The notes below the pieces were generated by a model. That model saw nothing but the letters and a program-made list of their open reading frames with translations. It was not told where the DNA came from and did not search any database. Positions 1-6,192 of a stretch of 8,253 nucleotides of DNA are shown piece by piece (position 1 is the stretch's first letter; the number at the start of each line of letters is the position of its first letter). Both the position numbers and the translations under genes were made by a program. Origin of the DNA: PMNU01 sp035480575 (GTDB taxonomy: Bacteria; Patescibacteriota; Saccharimonadia; Saccharimonadales; UBA4665); NCBI GenBank assembly GCA_035480575.1, contig DATIHR010000002.1:1-8253 (forward strand), read 5' to 3'.

Positions 1-621
1 AAAGTCATTCTCACCACCCTGCATAATGATAAGGTCAGGGTTCTCACTATTTATCCAGGCAGCTGTCTGTGGATACAACGTACCACCACCACACGGAGAT
101 ACCATTATGCAGGCACCGCTGAAGCCGTTTTCGTCTTTATCTGCTAGTTGGGAATCGCCTACTTGCCAGGAGCCTACGTAGTCGATGTTGTAGTTGGCAG
201 ACAGGAGGTTTAGAAGAGCAAGGCGGTAGCCGTTAACCGTTGTTGGGCCTAGACCGCCTGCGTTTGCGTTTACACCGCCCTGGGTTAGGGAATCGCCTAG
301 GGGCATGATTTTTAGGTTAATCTTACCGCCGCCTGATGGTGGGGGCGTCGGGGTCGGTGTTGGTGGCGGTGGCGTCGGCGTCGGAGGTGGGGGCGTCGGG
401 GTCGGCGCTTTGAACAGCACTGCTTTGCCACTTGACGCTGTTGAATCAGTTACCAAGCTGGCGTTTCCGCTGAGCGTTGCGCCGGTAGCATCGGCCGAGG
501 CAAAGAACGATGCCGCATGGCCGGTTATAAGGATAATACCTACTAGCGCAACTAATACAGCAGCCGCTATGGCGATAATTGCGTTAGGACGGCCTACTTT
601 GCTAGTAAGCGTAGTAATCAT
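1..621 (-). CDS. Secreted SGNH/GDSL-family hydrolase, N-terminal part (runs off left edge)
   Basis: Partial gene: 207 residues are visible and the reading frame is still open at base 1. Residues 14-33 form a hydrophobic signal or anchor segment, followed by a possible signal peptidase site after A41-S-A43. A proline/threonine linker spans residues 73-95. The SGNH fold then begins: block I is IMPLGDSLTQGG with the nucleophile S111, a probable block II glycine is in YVGSW (G150), and block III is GEND (G203, N205). The catalytic Asp/His near the C-terminus lie outside the window. Family members are esterases, lipases or carbohydrate acetyl-esterases; the substrate cannot be told from this. The linker suggests an enzyme displayed outside the membrane. 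The ATG at 621 was chosen because a near-consensus promoter ends 7 nt before it; the in-frame ATG at 642 lies inside that promoter's spacer. It follows the sigma factor gene on the same strand after a 119-bp gap. Confidence 0.85.
   Translation of the reverse strand, partial: MITTLTSKVGRPNAIIAIAAAVLVALVGIILITGHAASFFASADATGATLSGNASLVTDSTASSGKAVLFKAPTPTPPPPTPTPPPPTPTPTPPPSGGGKINLKIMPLGDSLTQGGVNANAGGLGPTTVNGYRLALLNLLSANYNIDYVGSWQVGDSQLADKDENGFSGACIMVSPCGGGTLYPQTAAWINSENPDLIIMQGGENDF
337..405 (-). repeat. Low-complexity Pro/Thr linker coding repeat
   Basis: These bases encode residues 73-95 of the SGNH hydrolase, built almost only from P and T (PTPTPPPP-type units repeated three times). At DNA level it is a short, C-rich degenerate tandem repeat. 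It is an extended, flexible spacer between the membrane-proximal segment and the hydrolase domain. Such tracts can vary in length between strains by slippage. Confidence 0.8.
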
Positions 622-628
622 AAGCTTA

Positions 629-657
629 AATATATAGTGCATATTTGGGTGGGTCAA
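629..657 (-). promoter_or_regulatory. Promoter of SGNH hydrolase gene, leaderless type
   Basis: Reading the minus strand, -35 TTGACC (657-652), a 17-nt spacer, then -10 TATATT (634-629). Each hexamer differs from the sigma-70 consensus at one position. The start codon (621-619) begins 7 nt after the -10, where transcription would be expected to begin, and no Shine-Dalgarno sequence is present. This points to a leaderless mRNA. The strong housekeeping match argues against control by the neighbouring ECF-like sigma factor. Confidence 0.75.
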
Positions 658-683
658 TTTCTCGGCAATGAACCACACCATGA

Positions 684-699
684 TACGCGCGTACCGCGG
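684..699. repeat. Two abutting palindromes in the intergenic gap
   Basis: TACGCGCGTA (684-693) is a perfect 10-bp palindrome directly followed by the 6-bp palindrome CCGCGG (694-699). They sit in the 119-bp gap between the sigma factor gene and the SGNH hydrolase gene. No T-run follows on either strand, so this is not a standard intrinsic terminator. A protein-binding site is possible but unsupported. Confidence 0.3.
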
Positions 700-740
700 C
701 ACTGGCGGGCTAATTATGTGTCGGTGGTGTCTGCTACGGC

Positions 741-1301
741 TTACAAGTTGTAGCCTTCAAGAATTCCGCCCTCGCTTGCTGCTTCCTTGATTGCCTTTTT
801 TGCGTAATGGATTCGACTTTTAACGGTGCCGCAAGGTATGCCGAGTCTATCGGCAATTGCTTGTTCCGATAGGCCTTGCATATGCAGTTTTAGGGCTTGT
901 ATTTTTTCTGTGCTACCGCCGAGTACGTTCTTGATACCTAACCACAAATCAATAGCACCATAGGGGGCAGTAGGATCTTGTCTAGGATCTACTAGCCTGT
1001 CGCTGTCCTCATCGTCATACATAACGGTGCGGGGTCTGCACTTCGCAGCCCTGTGCGCATCGAAAGCTCTAGTGCGTACTGTCGTGTAAGCGTAGGGGCC
1101 CCAATCTGTTGTTGTGTCTAGCGGGGGAAGGTTAGGGTTTGTCGATCGCTTCCACACTTTTAACATAGCGTCTTGCACAACATCTTCAGCATCTTCATGC
1201 TGCATAGTTAACTTGCCTGCATAGCGCACTAGACCGGGCTGCAATTCGGCATAGCGGATACTAAACGCTTCGGAGCTTATCGCAGAGGGCCGCTCGTCCA
1301 T
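741..1301 (-). CDS. ECF-like RNA polymerase sigma-70 family factor
   Basis: A 186-residue protein with the two-domain layout of ECF/group 4 sigma factors. Sigma region 2 covers about residues 13-88 and includes the core-binding/-10-recognition helix with EDAEDVVQDAMLKVWKR (residues 36-52). Sigma region 4 covers about 118-175 with the helix-turn-helix LSEQAIADRLGIPCGTVKSRI (about 144-164), which reads the -35. Regions 1 and 3 are absent and the linker (about 89-117) is acidic. The start is the ATG at 1301, because a TATAAT hexamer ends 6 nt before it; the frame remains open upstream to 1445, but that would be untranscribed. No anti-sigma gene is recognisable next to it. The only nearby small membrane protein (1855-2106) is separated by another gene. 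The target promoters cannot be told from the window. Confidence 0.85.
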   Translation of the reverse strand: MDERPSAISSEAFSIRYAELQPGLVRYAGKLTMQHEDAEDVVQDAMLKVWKRSTNPNLPPLDTTTDWGPYAYTTVRTRAFDAHRAAKCRPRTVMYDDEDSDRLVDPRQDPTAPYGAIDLWLGIKNVLGGSTEKIQALKLHMQGLSEQAIADRLGIPCGTVKSRIHYAKKAIKEAASEGGILEGYNL

Positions 1302-1307
1302 ATATGT

Positions 1308-1336
1308 ATTATACAATAATAGATTGAATAAGTAAA
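1308..1336 (-). promoter_or_regulatory. Promoter of sigma factor gene, leaderless type
   Basis: On the minus strand: -35 TTTACT (1336-1331), 17-nt spacer, -10 TATAAT (1313-1308, perfect consensus), then 6 nt (ACATAT) and the ATG at 1301. There is no room for a Shine-Dalgarno site, so the transcript is expected to be leaderless. The form is housekeeping sigma-70, with no obvious sign of self-activation. Confidence 0.75.
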
Positions 1337-1337
1337 T

Positions 1338-1356
1338 TATTGCATCGATATCAATA
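1338..1356. repeat. Small inverted repeat just upstream of the sigma gene -35
   Basis: TATTG (1338-1342) and CAATA (1352-1356) form perfect 5-bp arms around a 9-nt centre containing the palindrome ATCGAT. It abuts the -35 of the sigma gene promoter on its upstream side, a position typical for an activator. The arms are short and AT-rich, so chance is quite possible. Confidence 0.25.
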
Positions 1357-1456
1357 TCCGGTTCGGGCAGTTCGCCTTTCACGCAGACCAGCATACTGTA
1401 TTGGTAACGTATTAAAATCACACCCGTTTTATGAAAGCCTACCACCGCTCATAATC

Positions 1457-1465
1457 TGGTAAGCT
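1457..1465 (+). promoter_or_regulatory. Possible extended -10 of the DUF1801 gene
   Basis: TGG followed by TAAGCT (1460-1465) gives a weak extended -10 that ends 6 nt before the ATG at 1472, the same geometry as at other starts here. CATAAT at 1450-1455 is an alternative -10 that would give a leader of about 10 nt. Neither has a convincing -35, and there is no Shine-Dalgarno site. Confidence 0.35.
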
Positions 1466-1471
1466 TATGGT

Positions 1472-1858
1472 ATGCATAGTGGGCATCGTGATACGCGAGT
1501 GGATGATTTTATACAAAAATTGCCGGAGTGGCAGCAGGCTATTTGCGTGCATATAAGGCGGCTTGTTCACGAGGCAGAACCCGAAGTGCAAGAGACGATT
1601 AAGCGAGGCGACCGGCCGTATTTTGTACTTGCCGGTAACATATGCGCATTCCAAGCCGCGAAAGACCATATAAATGTGTTTATATATGACCCTATTGCGC
1701 TTGACCCAGAAGGTTTAATTAACCAAGGGCACGATAACCATACGGCACGCGCAATCCAAATATATCAGGGGCAGTCGGTACCAGATGCCGCGTTTAAACG
1801 GCTTATAACAGCTGTTGCCAATAATAACCGGGCGGGCGGCTGGCGCAAACTGCGCTAA
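1472..1858 (+). CDS. DUF1801 domain protein (YdhG-like fold)
   Basis: A 128-residue soluble protein spanning one DUF1801 domain. Recognisable parts are the N-terminal helix VDDFIQKLPEWQQAICVHIR, the EVQETIKRGDRPYFVLAGNICAF core (about 38-60), the strand INVFIYD (67-73), and the C-terminal IYQGQSVPDAAFKRLITAV segment (about 97-115). Members of this family resemble YdhG and frataxin-like folds; no reaction is established, and a metal- or ligand-binding role is only suggested for some relatives. The start is the ATG at 1472; GTG at 1499 (V10) is a possible later start, since many relatives begin near that Val. It is transcribed divergently from the sigma factor across a 170-bp gap. Its TAA overlaps the stop codon of the convergent gene by 3 bases within CTAA. 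Confidence 0.8.
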   Translation: MHSGHRDTRVDDFIQKLPEWQQAICVHIRRLVHEAEPEVQETIKRGDRPYFVLAGNICAFQAAKDHINVFIYDPIALDPEGLINQGHDNHTARAIQIYQGQSVPDAAFKRLITAVANNNRAGGWRKLR

Positions 1859-2106
1859 CTTTTTCGGGCTGCAATGTAAGTCATGACTGCCGCAGCAGCT
1901 ATCCAGTTGGGCACAATAAATAGCGTTGCCATGGCAATCGACTCAGTGCCCTGCAAGCCTGCTACTAATGCGAATACTAGATAAGCGGTAAACGGTAGGT
2001 ATGTCCACCAGCCAGCGGCACTAGCCGGTATGTAGCTACCTCTAAGGGGAACAAACCATGCGCCTGGGCCAGGCCGGAGTTTTTTTGTTTGTTTTCGGGA
2101 TGCCAT
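1855..2106 (-). CDS. Small two-helix membrane protein, unknown function
   Basis: An 83-residue protein that I cannot assign to a named family. It has a basic N-terminus (MASRKQTKKLRPG, inside-positive), an aromatic stretch AWFVPLRGSYIP (17-28), and two predicted membrane helices at about 35-51 and 59-80 joined by a short GTES turn, ending in RKS. By the positive-inside rule both ends face the cytoplasm. The start is the ATG at 2106, with a promoter -10 ending 6 nt upstream; the ATG at 2142 in the same frame would lie inside the -35 and is rejected. It converges with the DUF1801 gene, overlapping it by 4 bp, and is divergent from the histidine kinase across only 60 bp. A role as a membrane partner of the kinase, or as an anti-sigma-like protein, is possible but has no direct support. 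Confidence 0.7.
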   Translation of the reverse strand: MASRKQTKKLRPGPGAWFVPLRGSYIPASAAGWWTYLPFTAYLVFALVAGLQGTESIAMATLFIVPNWIAAAAVMTYIAARKS

Positions 2107-2112
2107 ATGCGT

Positions 2113-2142
2113 AGTGTACGGCTTTAACCCAGGCGATTGCAA
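2113..2142 (-). promoter_or_regulatory. Promoter of small membrane protein gene, leaderless type
   Basis: Minus strand: -35 TTGCAA (2142-2137), 18-nt spacer, -10 TACACT (2118-2113), then 6 nt to the ATG at 2106. No Shine-Dalgarno is possible. The promoter overlaps the region that RNA polymerase must occupy to start the divergent kinase gene. Confidence 0.6.
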
Positions 2143-2151
2143 ACGTGCTTA

Positions 2152-2160
2152 TGGTACTAT
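2152..2160 (+). promoter_or_regulatory. Extended -10 promoter of the histidine kinase gene
   Basis: TGG followed by TACTAT (2155-2160) is an extended -10 element. The ATG at 2167 begins 6 nt after it, so the transcript should be leaderless. No good -35 lies at 16-18 nt spacing, which is tolerated by extended -10 promoters. The in-frame ATG at 2137 lies upstream of this promoter and is rejected as the start. Confidence 0.6.
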
Positions 2161-2166
2161 CAATAC

Positions 2167-3912
2167 ATGGATACACAGTCGGGGCGGGCCGACTTAGTAC
2201 TGCGCGAAAACGGCGTGTTGGTAGTAACGTTTGTAGGCCGCATTACCAGTGCAATTGTGGAGCAGTTGTTGCGTGACCTGGCGCAGAAAAGCAAAGAGCT
2301 TCGCGCCGCCGGCAAGCCGGTGTACATACTCATTGATATTAATCATATTACTGGGCATACCAGCTTAGCACGCAGTACCGCAAAAGAAGCGACCAAACTA
2401 GATTTTGACCGTGGTGCATCATTTGGCGGCAACTTGGCCCTCGGGATGCTTATGCAGTACTTGCAGCGCAGTATCAGCCCCACTAAGGCGCGGTATTATC
2501 GGCGCGAGTCGGATGCGCTCCGGTGGTTGTTCGAGGGTGTCGATACCGGATCGACGCACACTATGCGAACCACATTGGTGCGTTTGTTTTTACCACTACT
2601 CCTTTTAGCGGCCGTGCTCGCTGCCACGCTGGCAAGTTTTTACAGCACGCGGGCTGATATTGCAGGGGATGCCGCTACGCTGCTGCAGCAGGAAGCAGAT
2701 GTGTCGCAGGCAGATATTGAGCAGCAAATGGGCATTTACGTCCGCACCCTGTATGACTTTAAGGGGCTTTTTGCTGCCAGCGATACCGTAACCCGTAGCG
2801 AGTTCGAAACATACTTTTTGGCAAGCCATCTAGCCTCTGATTACCCTAGCCTAAGCGGTATTAGCTTTGTGCGGTATGTAAAAGATAGCGAAAAAAATGC
2901 CTATATTGCCCGTGTACGCCACGATACTAGTCTGAACCCCAAGGGGTATCCGAACTTTACCATTACGCCGGCTGCCACCAATCAAAGCTACGCGGTGCTT
3001 GAATATATAGCCCCCAATAATAATGCTAGTACCAGTTTTGGCTTTGATTTATATAGCAGCCCTGAACGCAAAACAACACTAGAGAAAGCTGACAATACCG
3101 GGGTAGCGACTGCCAGTGATACCGTTTCGCTTATTAACAATGCGGACAAAAAGGGTTTTATTGTGTCGGTCGCCTTGTACCACGGCACCCCGCAATCATT
3201 AGCGCAGCGTCAGGCGGCACTCATTGGGTATGTGAATGCGGTATTCGATTACCAGAAGGTGTTCGCCGAAGCGTTTACCGGCGTAAAAGACTCGAGTTTA
3301 AGGATTACCGTGCGCGACGCGAGCAAAAACCCCATATTTATGCGAACGGGTAAGGCGACGGGGCCGTTGCGGACACAAACTCGTACCCTCGTTATTGCCG
3401 GCAAACCATTTACCGTTAGTTTAGGCGCGCCCGTAACGTATGGCGCAGCGCGTACGACCCTGCAACAGCCGGCGACTATATTATCGGGAGGCTTGCTTAC
3501 TGCGGCGCTGCTTGTAGTTGTAATGTCGCTTATGCTTCGTTCGCGTCGCCGGGCAATTGAACTGGCTGATGCCATGACGGAAGACTTGGCGTACGAACGC
3601 AACCATGCCATTGCCGTGAAAGAACAGCTTACCGTAGCGGAAGCGGCATTAGTGCGCGAGAAACAGAGTGTTGAGCGCAAAGTTATCGAGCGTACCCATG
3701 AGCTCGCCGAAGCACAAGGGCGATTGCTAGCTGGTATTCAGGGCTTGCCGTTCGGGTTTGCAGTTATCGACGCCGCCGATAACGTTGCGCTTGCGAACCA
3801 GGCGTTTATGACTATTGCCGGCCATGGCGTGGTCATGGGCACAGCCGAAGCGCTGCAGCGAATGACGGCTGATTTCTCGGGCGATATTGACCCTATTGGG
3901 CTTGGTTCATGA
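2167..3912 (+). CDS. Sensor histidine kinase, N-terminal part: STAS-like, CHASE and truncated PAS (frameshifted)
   Basis: A 581-residue reading frame forming the sensor half of a membrane histidine kinase. Residues 1-125 resemble a SpoIIAA/STAS-like domain (VYILIDINHITGHTS, residues 52-66, then alternating helices and strands). One membrane helix lies at about 138-160. An extracytoplasmic CHASE-type sensor fills about 180-400, with the family-like GISFVRYV stretch at 231-238. A second helix spans about 436-458, followed by a charged coiled coil (460-522). A PAS domain begins at about 523 (GLPFGFAVIDAADNVALANQAF) but stops abruptly at a TGA after residue 581. The remaining PAS, HisKA and HATPase sequences continue in the +1 frame. 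Removing one base near 3897-3901 would join the halves into an 871-residue kinase. The start at 2167 fits the leaderless promoter. As read, this protein has no catalytic domain. CHASE ligands in general are small molecules; the signal here is unknown. Confidence 0.8.
   Translation: MDTQSGRADLVLRENGVLVVTFVGRITSAIVEQLLRDLAQKSKELRAAGKPVYILIDINHITGHTSLARSTAKEATKLDFDRGASFGGNLALGMLMQYLQRSISPTKARYYRRESDALRWLFEGVDTGSTHTMRTTLVRLFLPLLLLAAVLAATLASFYSTRADIAGDAATLLQQEADVSQADIEQQMGIYVRTLYDFKGLFAASDTVTRSEFETYFLASHLASDYPSLSGISFVRYVKDSEKNAYIARVRHDTSLNPKGYPNFTITPAATNQSYAVLEYIAPNNNASTSFGFDLYSSPERKTTLEKADNTGVATASDTVSLINNADKKGFIVSVALYHGTPQSLAQRQAALIGYVNAVFDYQKVFAEAFTGVKDSSLRITVRDASKNPIFMRTGKATGPLRTQTRTLVIAGKPFTVSLGAPVTYGAARTTLQQPATILSGGLLTAALLVVVMSLMLRSRRRAIELADAMTEDLAYERNHAIAVKEQLTVAEAALVREKQSVERKVIERTHELAEAQGRLLAGIQGLPFGFAVIDAADNVALANQAFMTIAGHGVVMGTAEALQRMTADFSGDIDPIGLGS
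3866..3912 (+). other. Frameshift junction inside the kinase PAS domain
   Basis: The upstream frame is open to the TGA at 3910-3912 and the downstream frame is open from just after a TGA at 3863-3865, so the shift must lie between 3866 and 3912. Dropping one G of the GGG at 3898-3900 gives DPIGLVHDVQ, a smooth PAS continuation. Possible causes are a sequencing or assembly error, a real inactivating or phase-variable mutation, or +1 recoding. I see no prfB-type signal (slow stop codon on a CUU slip site with a tight upstream Shine-Dalgarno), so recoding is the least likely. Confidence 0.75.
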
Positions 3913-4783
3913 TGTACAGACCGCTCGCAAGCCGGTAACCAAGCACATATCGCACCATGATAAGTTCTACCGCTGTTACTTCCACCCCATTATTGCCAAC
4001 GCCAGCGAGCCGGGTGCACAGGGAGAGGTTCGGGGCGCTGTAGTTATTATTGAGGACACAACCGAGCAGAAAGTCCTGGAGCGCTCACGCGATGAGTTCT
4101 TTTCCATTGCCTCGCACGAACTACGTACGCCGCTGACTGCCCTGCGGGGCAATGCCAGTATGATGCTCGAGATGTATAAGGACGAGCTAGAGTCCAAGCC
4201 GGACCTCGCAGCCATAACAGCCGACATGCATGAAGCTGCCGGTCGGCTCATTAGTATCGTCAATGACTTTTTAGATATGTCTAGTTTAGAGCAAGGTCAT
4301 ACCAGTTTTAGCGCGGCCCACATAGACCTGCTACCCATAGCCCACAAAGTGGCTCGGGATTTTGAGGCTAGTGCAACAGCCAAAAACATTACCATAACCG
4401 TAGACGATCCGGGCGCGCCAGTGTATGCGTGGGCCGACCCCAGCCACACGCGCCAGATTTTCATGAAACTTATTAGTAATGCAGTGTTGTTTACCAAGGA
4501 AGGGACGATTACTGTTCAGTTTGAACACGAGGCAGCGCATATAACAGTGCTGGTAACTGACGCTGGGCGTGGTATTGCCGAGAATAAACGGCACCTGCTG
4601 TTCCGTAAATTGCAGCAAGCAAGCGACGATATCCTTACTCGTGACAGCACACACAGTACAGGCCTAGGGCTCTACATTTCGAGCCTGCTTGCCCAGGGCA
4701 TGCACGGCAAGCTGTATTTAAAAGATTCGGTAGAGGGCAAGGGCAGCACCTTTGCCCTAGAGCTGCCCGCTGAAAAACAATAA
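3887..4783 (+). CDS. Sensor histidine kinase, C-terminal part: PAS end, HisKA, HATPase_c (frameshifted)
   Basis: The catalytic half of the split kinase. It first completes the PAS domain (KFYRCYFHPI ... GAVVIIEDTTEQK). The HisKA dimerisation domain follows, with the H-box FFSIASHELRTPLTAL; the phosphoacceptor His is codon 4115-4117 (H650 of the repaired protein). The HATPase domain shows the N-box MKLISNAVLFT (Asn codon 4478-4480), the G1 box DAGRGI (from 4559), the F-box region LFRKLQQ, and the G2 box TGLGLYI (from 4658). All key residues for autophosphorylation are present, so the shift looks recent or artificial. There is no good independent start: the given left end is a TTG with no Shine-Dalgarno site, so this part is probably expressed only as a fusion with the preceding frame. 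No receiver domain is attached; the probable partner is the receiver protein at 6189-6731. The next gene starts 59 bp downstream from its own promoter. Confidence 0.85.
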   Translation: MTLLGLVHDVQTARKPVTKHISHHDKFYRCYFHPIIANASEPGAQGEVRGAVVIIEDTTEQKVLERSRDEFFSIASHELRTPLTALRGNASMMLEMYKDELESKPDLAAITADMHEAAGRLISIVNDFLDMSSLEQGHTSFSAAHIDLLPIAHKVARDFEASATAKNITITVDDPGAPVYAWADPSHTRQIFMKLISNAVLFTKEGTITVQFEHEAAHITVLVTDAGRGIAENKRHLLFRKLQQASDDILTRDSTHSTGLGLYISSLLAQGMHGKLYLKDSVEGKGSTFALELPAEKQ

Positions 4784-4787
4784 GTAC

Positions 4788-4816
4788 TTTACATAAACGC
4801 ACATTTATGTTACTAT
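4788..4816 (+). promoter_or_regulatory. Promoter of glycosyltransferase gene
   Basis: -35 TTTACA (4788-4793), exact 17-nt spacer, -10 TACTAT (4811-4816) preceded by TGT, an extended -10. Transcription should begin near 4822-4823, giving a leader of about 20 nt. It starts just after the kinase stop codon, so the glycosyltransferase can be expressed independently of the kinase. Confidence 0.7.
4791..4810. repeat. Operator-like inverted repeat inside the promoter spacer
   Basis: ACATAAA (4791-4797) and TTTATGT (4804-4810) are perfect 7-bp complements around CGCACA. The repeat exactly fills the space between the -35 and -10 of the glycosyltransferase promoter and shares bases with the -35. A protein bound there would block RNA polymerase. 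As RNA it could also be a weak hairpin for readthrough from the kinase, but it has no T-run and is AT-rich, so it is unlikely to be a terminator. Confidence 0.5.
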
Positions 4817-4827
4817 TGTGTAGATTC

Positions 4828-4833
4828 AAGGTG
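4828..4833 (+). promoter_or_regulatory. Shine-Dalgarno site setting the glycosyltransferase start
   Basis: AAGGTG lies 9 nt before the ATG at 4843 and downstream of the predicted transcription start. It selects 4843 over the in-frame ATG at 4807, which overlaps the promoter and would not be transcribed. Confidence 0.65.
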
Positions 4834-4842
4834 TTATTATAT

Positions 4843-6192
4843 ATGGCTCAGGATATTTTTCTTTGGTTATTCAGCGTTGTCGGACTCATTAACTTTATTC
4901 ATTTGGGTCTGTACATTGCTGGGGCGAATATTTACGACATGCAACGACTAATGCGCGGCAGGACTAAAAAGCAGCCCAAGCAACGCCCATATAAGCCGCA
5001 CATAACCGTGCTTATTCCTGCGCATAACGAGCAGATGGGTGTTATTCGTACCATCGAAAGCGTGCGGGCAAGCACATACAAGAATCTGTCCATTGTGGTT
5101 ATAGACGACGCTTCTACTGACAACACGGCCGAGCTGGTGCGCCACTACATTAGGGAAAATTCCGTAAAGACGCGGCCGCATTTTGTACAAGAAAATGGCG
5201 CTGTTATGCGCAAATTTCGCCGTTTGAATGTCGGGGCGACATCTATGCGCCTGTTGAGCCTTACAAAAAATAGCGGTAAAGCTGCCGGCCTGAACTATGC
5301 ATTAAAGCGGGCAGTACATGGCGGTTTGGTCATGACGCTGGATGCCGATTCCGAAGTCGCCCCTGATGCCATTGCAAACGCAGTGCAGTACTTCCGAGAT
5401 CCAAAAGTGGTGGGTGTGGGCGCTAACGTCCATATACAGGAACAGCACACCATATTAGGCCTACTGCAAAAGTTCGAGCACATGATTGGGTATCGGTCCA
5501 AGAAGTTCTACACGGTAACGAACTCCGAATTTATTATTGGCGGCGTTGCTTCGACGTACCGTTATAGCGTGCTGAAGCGCCTAGATTTTTATGACACCGA
5601 TACCGTAACTGAAGACATTGGTTTAAGTATGAAGGTTGTTGCCCAGGGTAACCGCGCGCAGCGCATTGTGTACGCGGCCGATGTCGTTGCGAGTACCGAG
5701 GGCGTGCAAAGCTATCGTGCGCTCTTCAAACAGCGCTATCGTTGGAAGCTCGGTAATCTGCAAAACTTGCTGAAATACCGGCACGCCTTGTTGGCGAACC
5801 ACGATGCGAAATATAGTAAAACCCTTACAATGTACCGTATTCCTATGGCCTACTTGAGCGAAGTTATGCTGATGATGCAGCCGTTCTTTTTGGGTTACGT
5901 GGTGTTCTTGTCAATTATGTACCACACGGTCGGTTTGTTTCTTGGCAGCTACCTGACGATAACGGTATATATACTATGGAACCTCTGGCCCGATGAGCAC
6001 CACGGTGCATTCCACAAGCTACGCCTGAGTTTGTACGCGCCGCTTATGTACTTTTGTTTCTTTATTATGGACGCAGTGCAGATTGTGGCCATTGTGCGCT
6101 GCCTTATACATGCCCGCCAGCTGACCGACAAACGTGATCACATTGGTACTTGGGCCTCGCCAGCGCGCGCCAAAGCTGCGGCCGCTTCCTAG
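4843..6192 (+). CDS. Membrane processive glycosyltransferase family 2 (PgaC/BcsA/HAS-like)
   Basis: A 449-residue inner-membrane protein that would transfer sugar from a nucleotide-sugar on the cytoplasmic face and probably extrude the growing chain. An N-terminal helix lies at about 5-29. The GT-A domain follows: PHITVLIPAHNE (52-63), VVIDDAS with D88/D89, KNSGKAAGLNYAL (142-154), the metal-binding LDADSE (D167, D169), the catalytic-base motif TED (256-258), and QRYRW (297-301), the Q-x-x-R-W signature of processive synthases. Hydrophobic segments at about 331-361, 365-383 and 397-420 form the C-terminal channel. Length fits poly-GlcNAc or hyaluronan-type synthases; there is no PilZ domain as in bacterial cellulose synthases. 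The polymer cannot be identified from sequence. Its TAG overlaps the response regulator's TAG. The short alanine-rich tail is unremarkable. Confidence 0.88.
   Translation: MAQDIFLWLFSVVGLINFIHLGLYIAGANIYDMQRLMRGRTKKQPKQRPYKPHITVLIPAHNEQMGVIRTIESVRASTYKNLSIVVIDDASTDNTAELVRHYIRENSVKTRPHFVQENGAVMRKFRRLNVGATSMRLLSLTKNSGKAAGLNYALKRAVHGGLVMTLDADSEVAPDAIANAVQYFRDPKVVGVGANVHIQEQHTILGLLQKFEHMIGYRSKKFYTVTNSEFIIGGVASTYRYSVLKRLDFYDTDTVTEDIGLSMKVVAQGNRAQRIVYAADVVASTEGVQSYRALFKQRYRWKLGNLQNLLKYRHALLANHDAKYSKTLTMYRIPMAYLSEVMLMMQPFFLGYVVFLSIMYHTVGLFLGSYLTITVYILWNLWPDEHHGAFHKLRLSLYAPLMYFCFFIMDAVQIVAIVRCLIHARQLTDKRDHIGTWASPARAKAAAAS

Noticed and set aside
305..637. Plus-strand 110-residue reading frame rich in Gly and Val
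   Set aside because: It is the antisense of the hydrolase Pro/Thr linker and signal segment; the minus-strand frame has a clear GDSL motif, signal segment and promoter.
3910..3912. UGA as a recoded sense codon in the kinase
   Set aside because: Reading through does not help, because the continuation is in another frame. Elsewhere UGA is a normal stop with an ATGA overlap.
3880..3912. Programmed frameshifting of prfB type
   Set aside because: There is no CUU-UGA slip site, no Shine-Dalgarno 3 nt upstream, and no stimulatory structure is evident. Slippage on GGG-C cannot be fully excluded.
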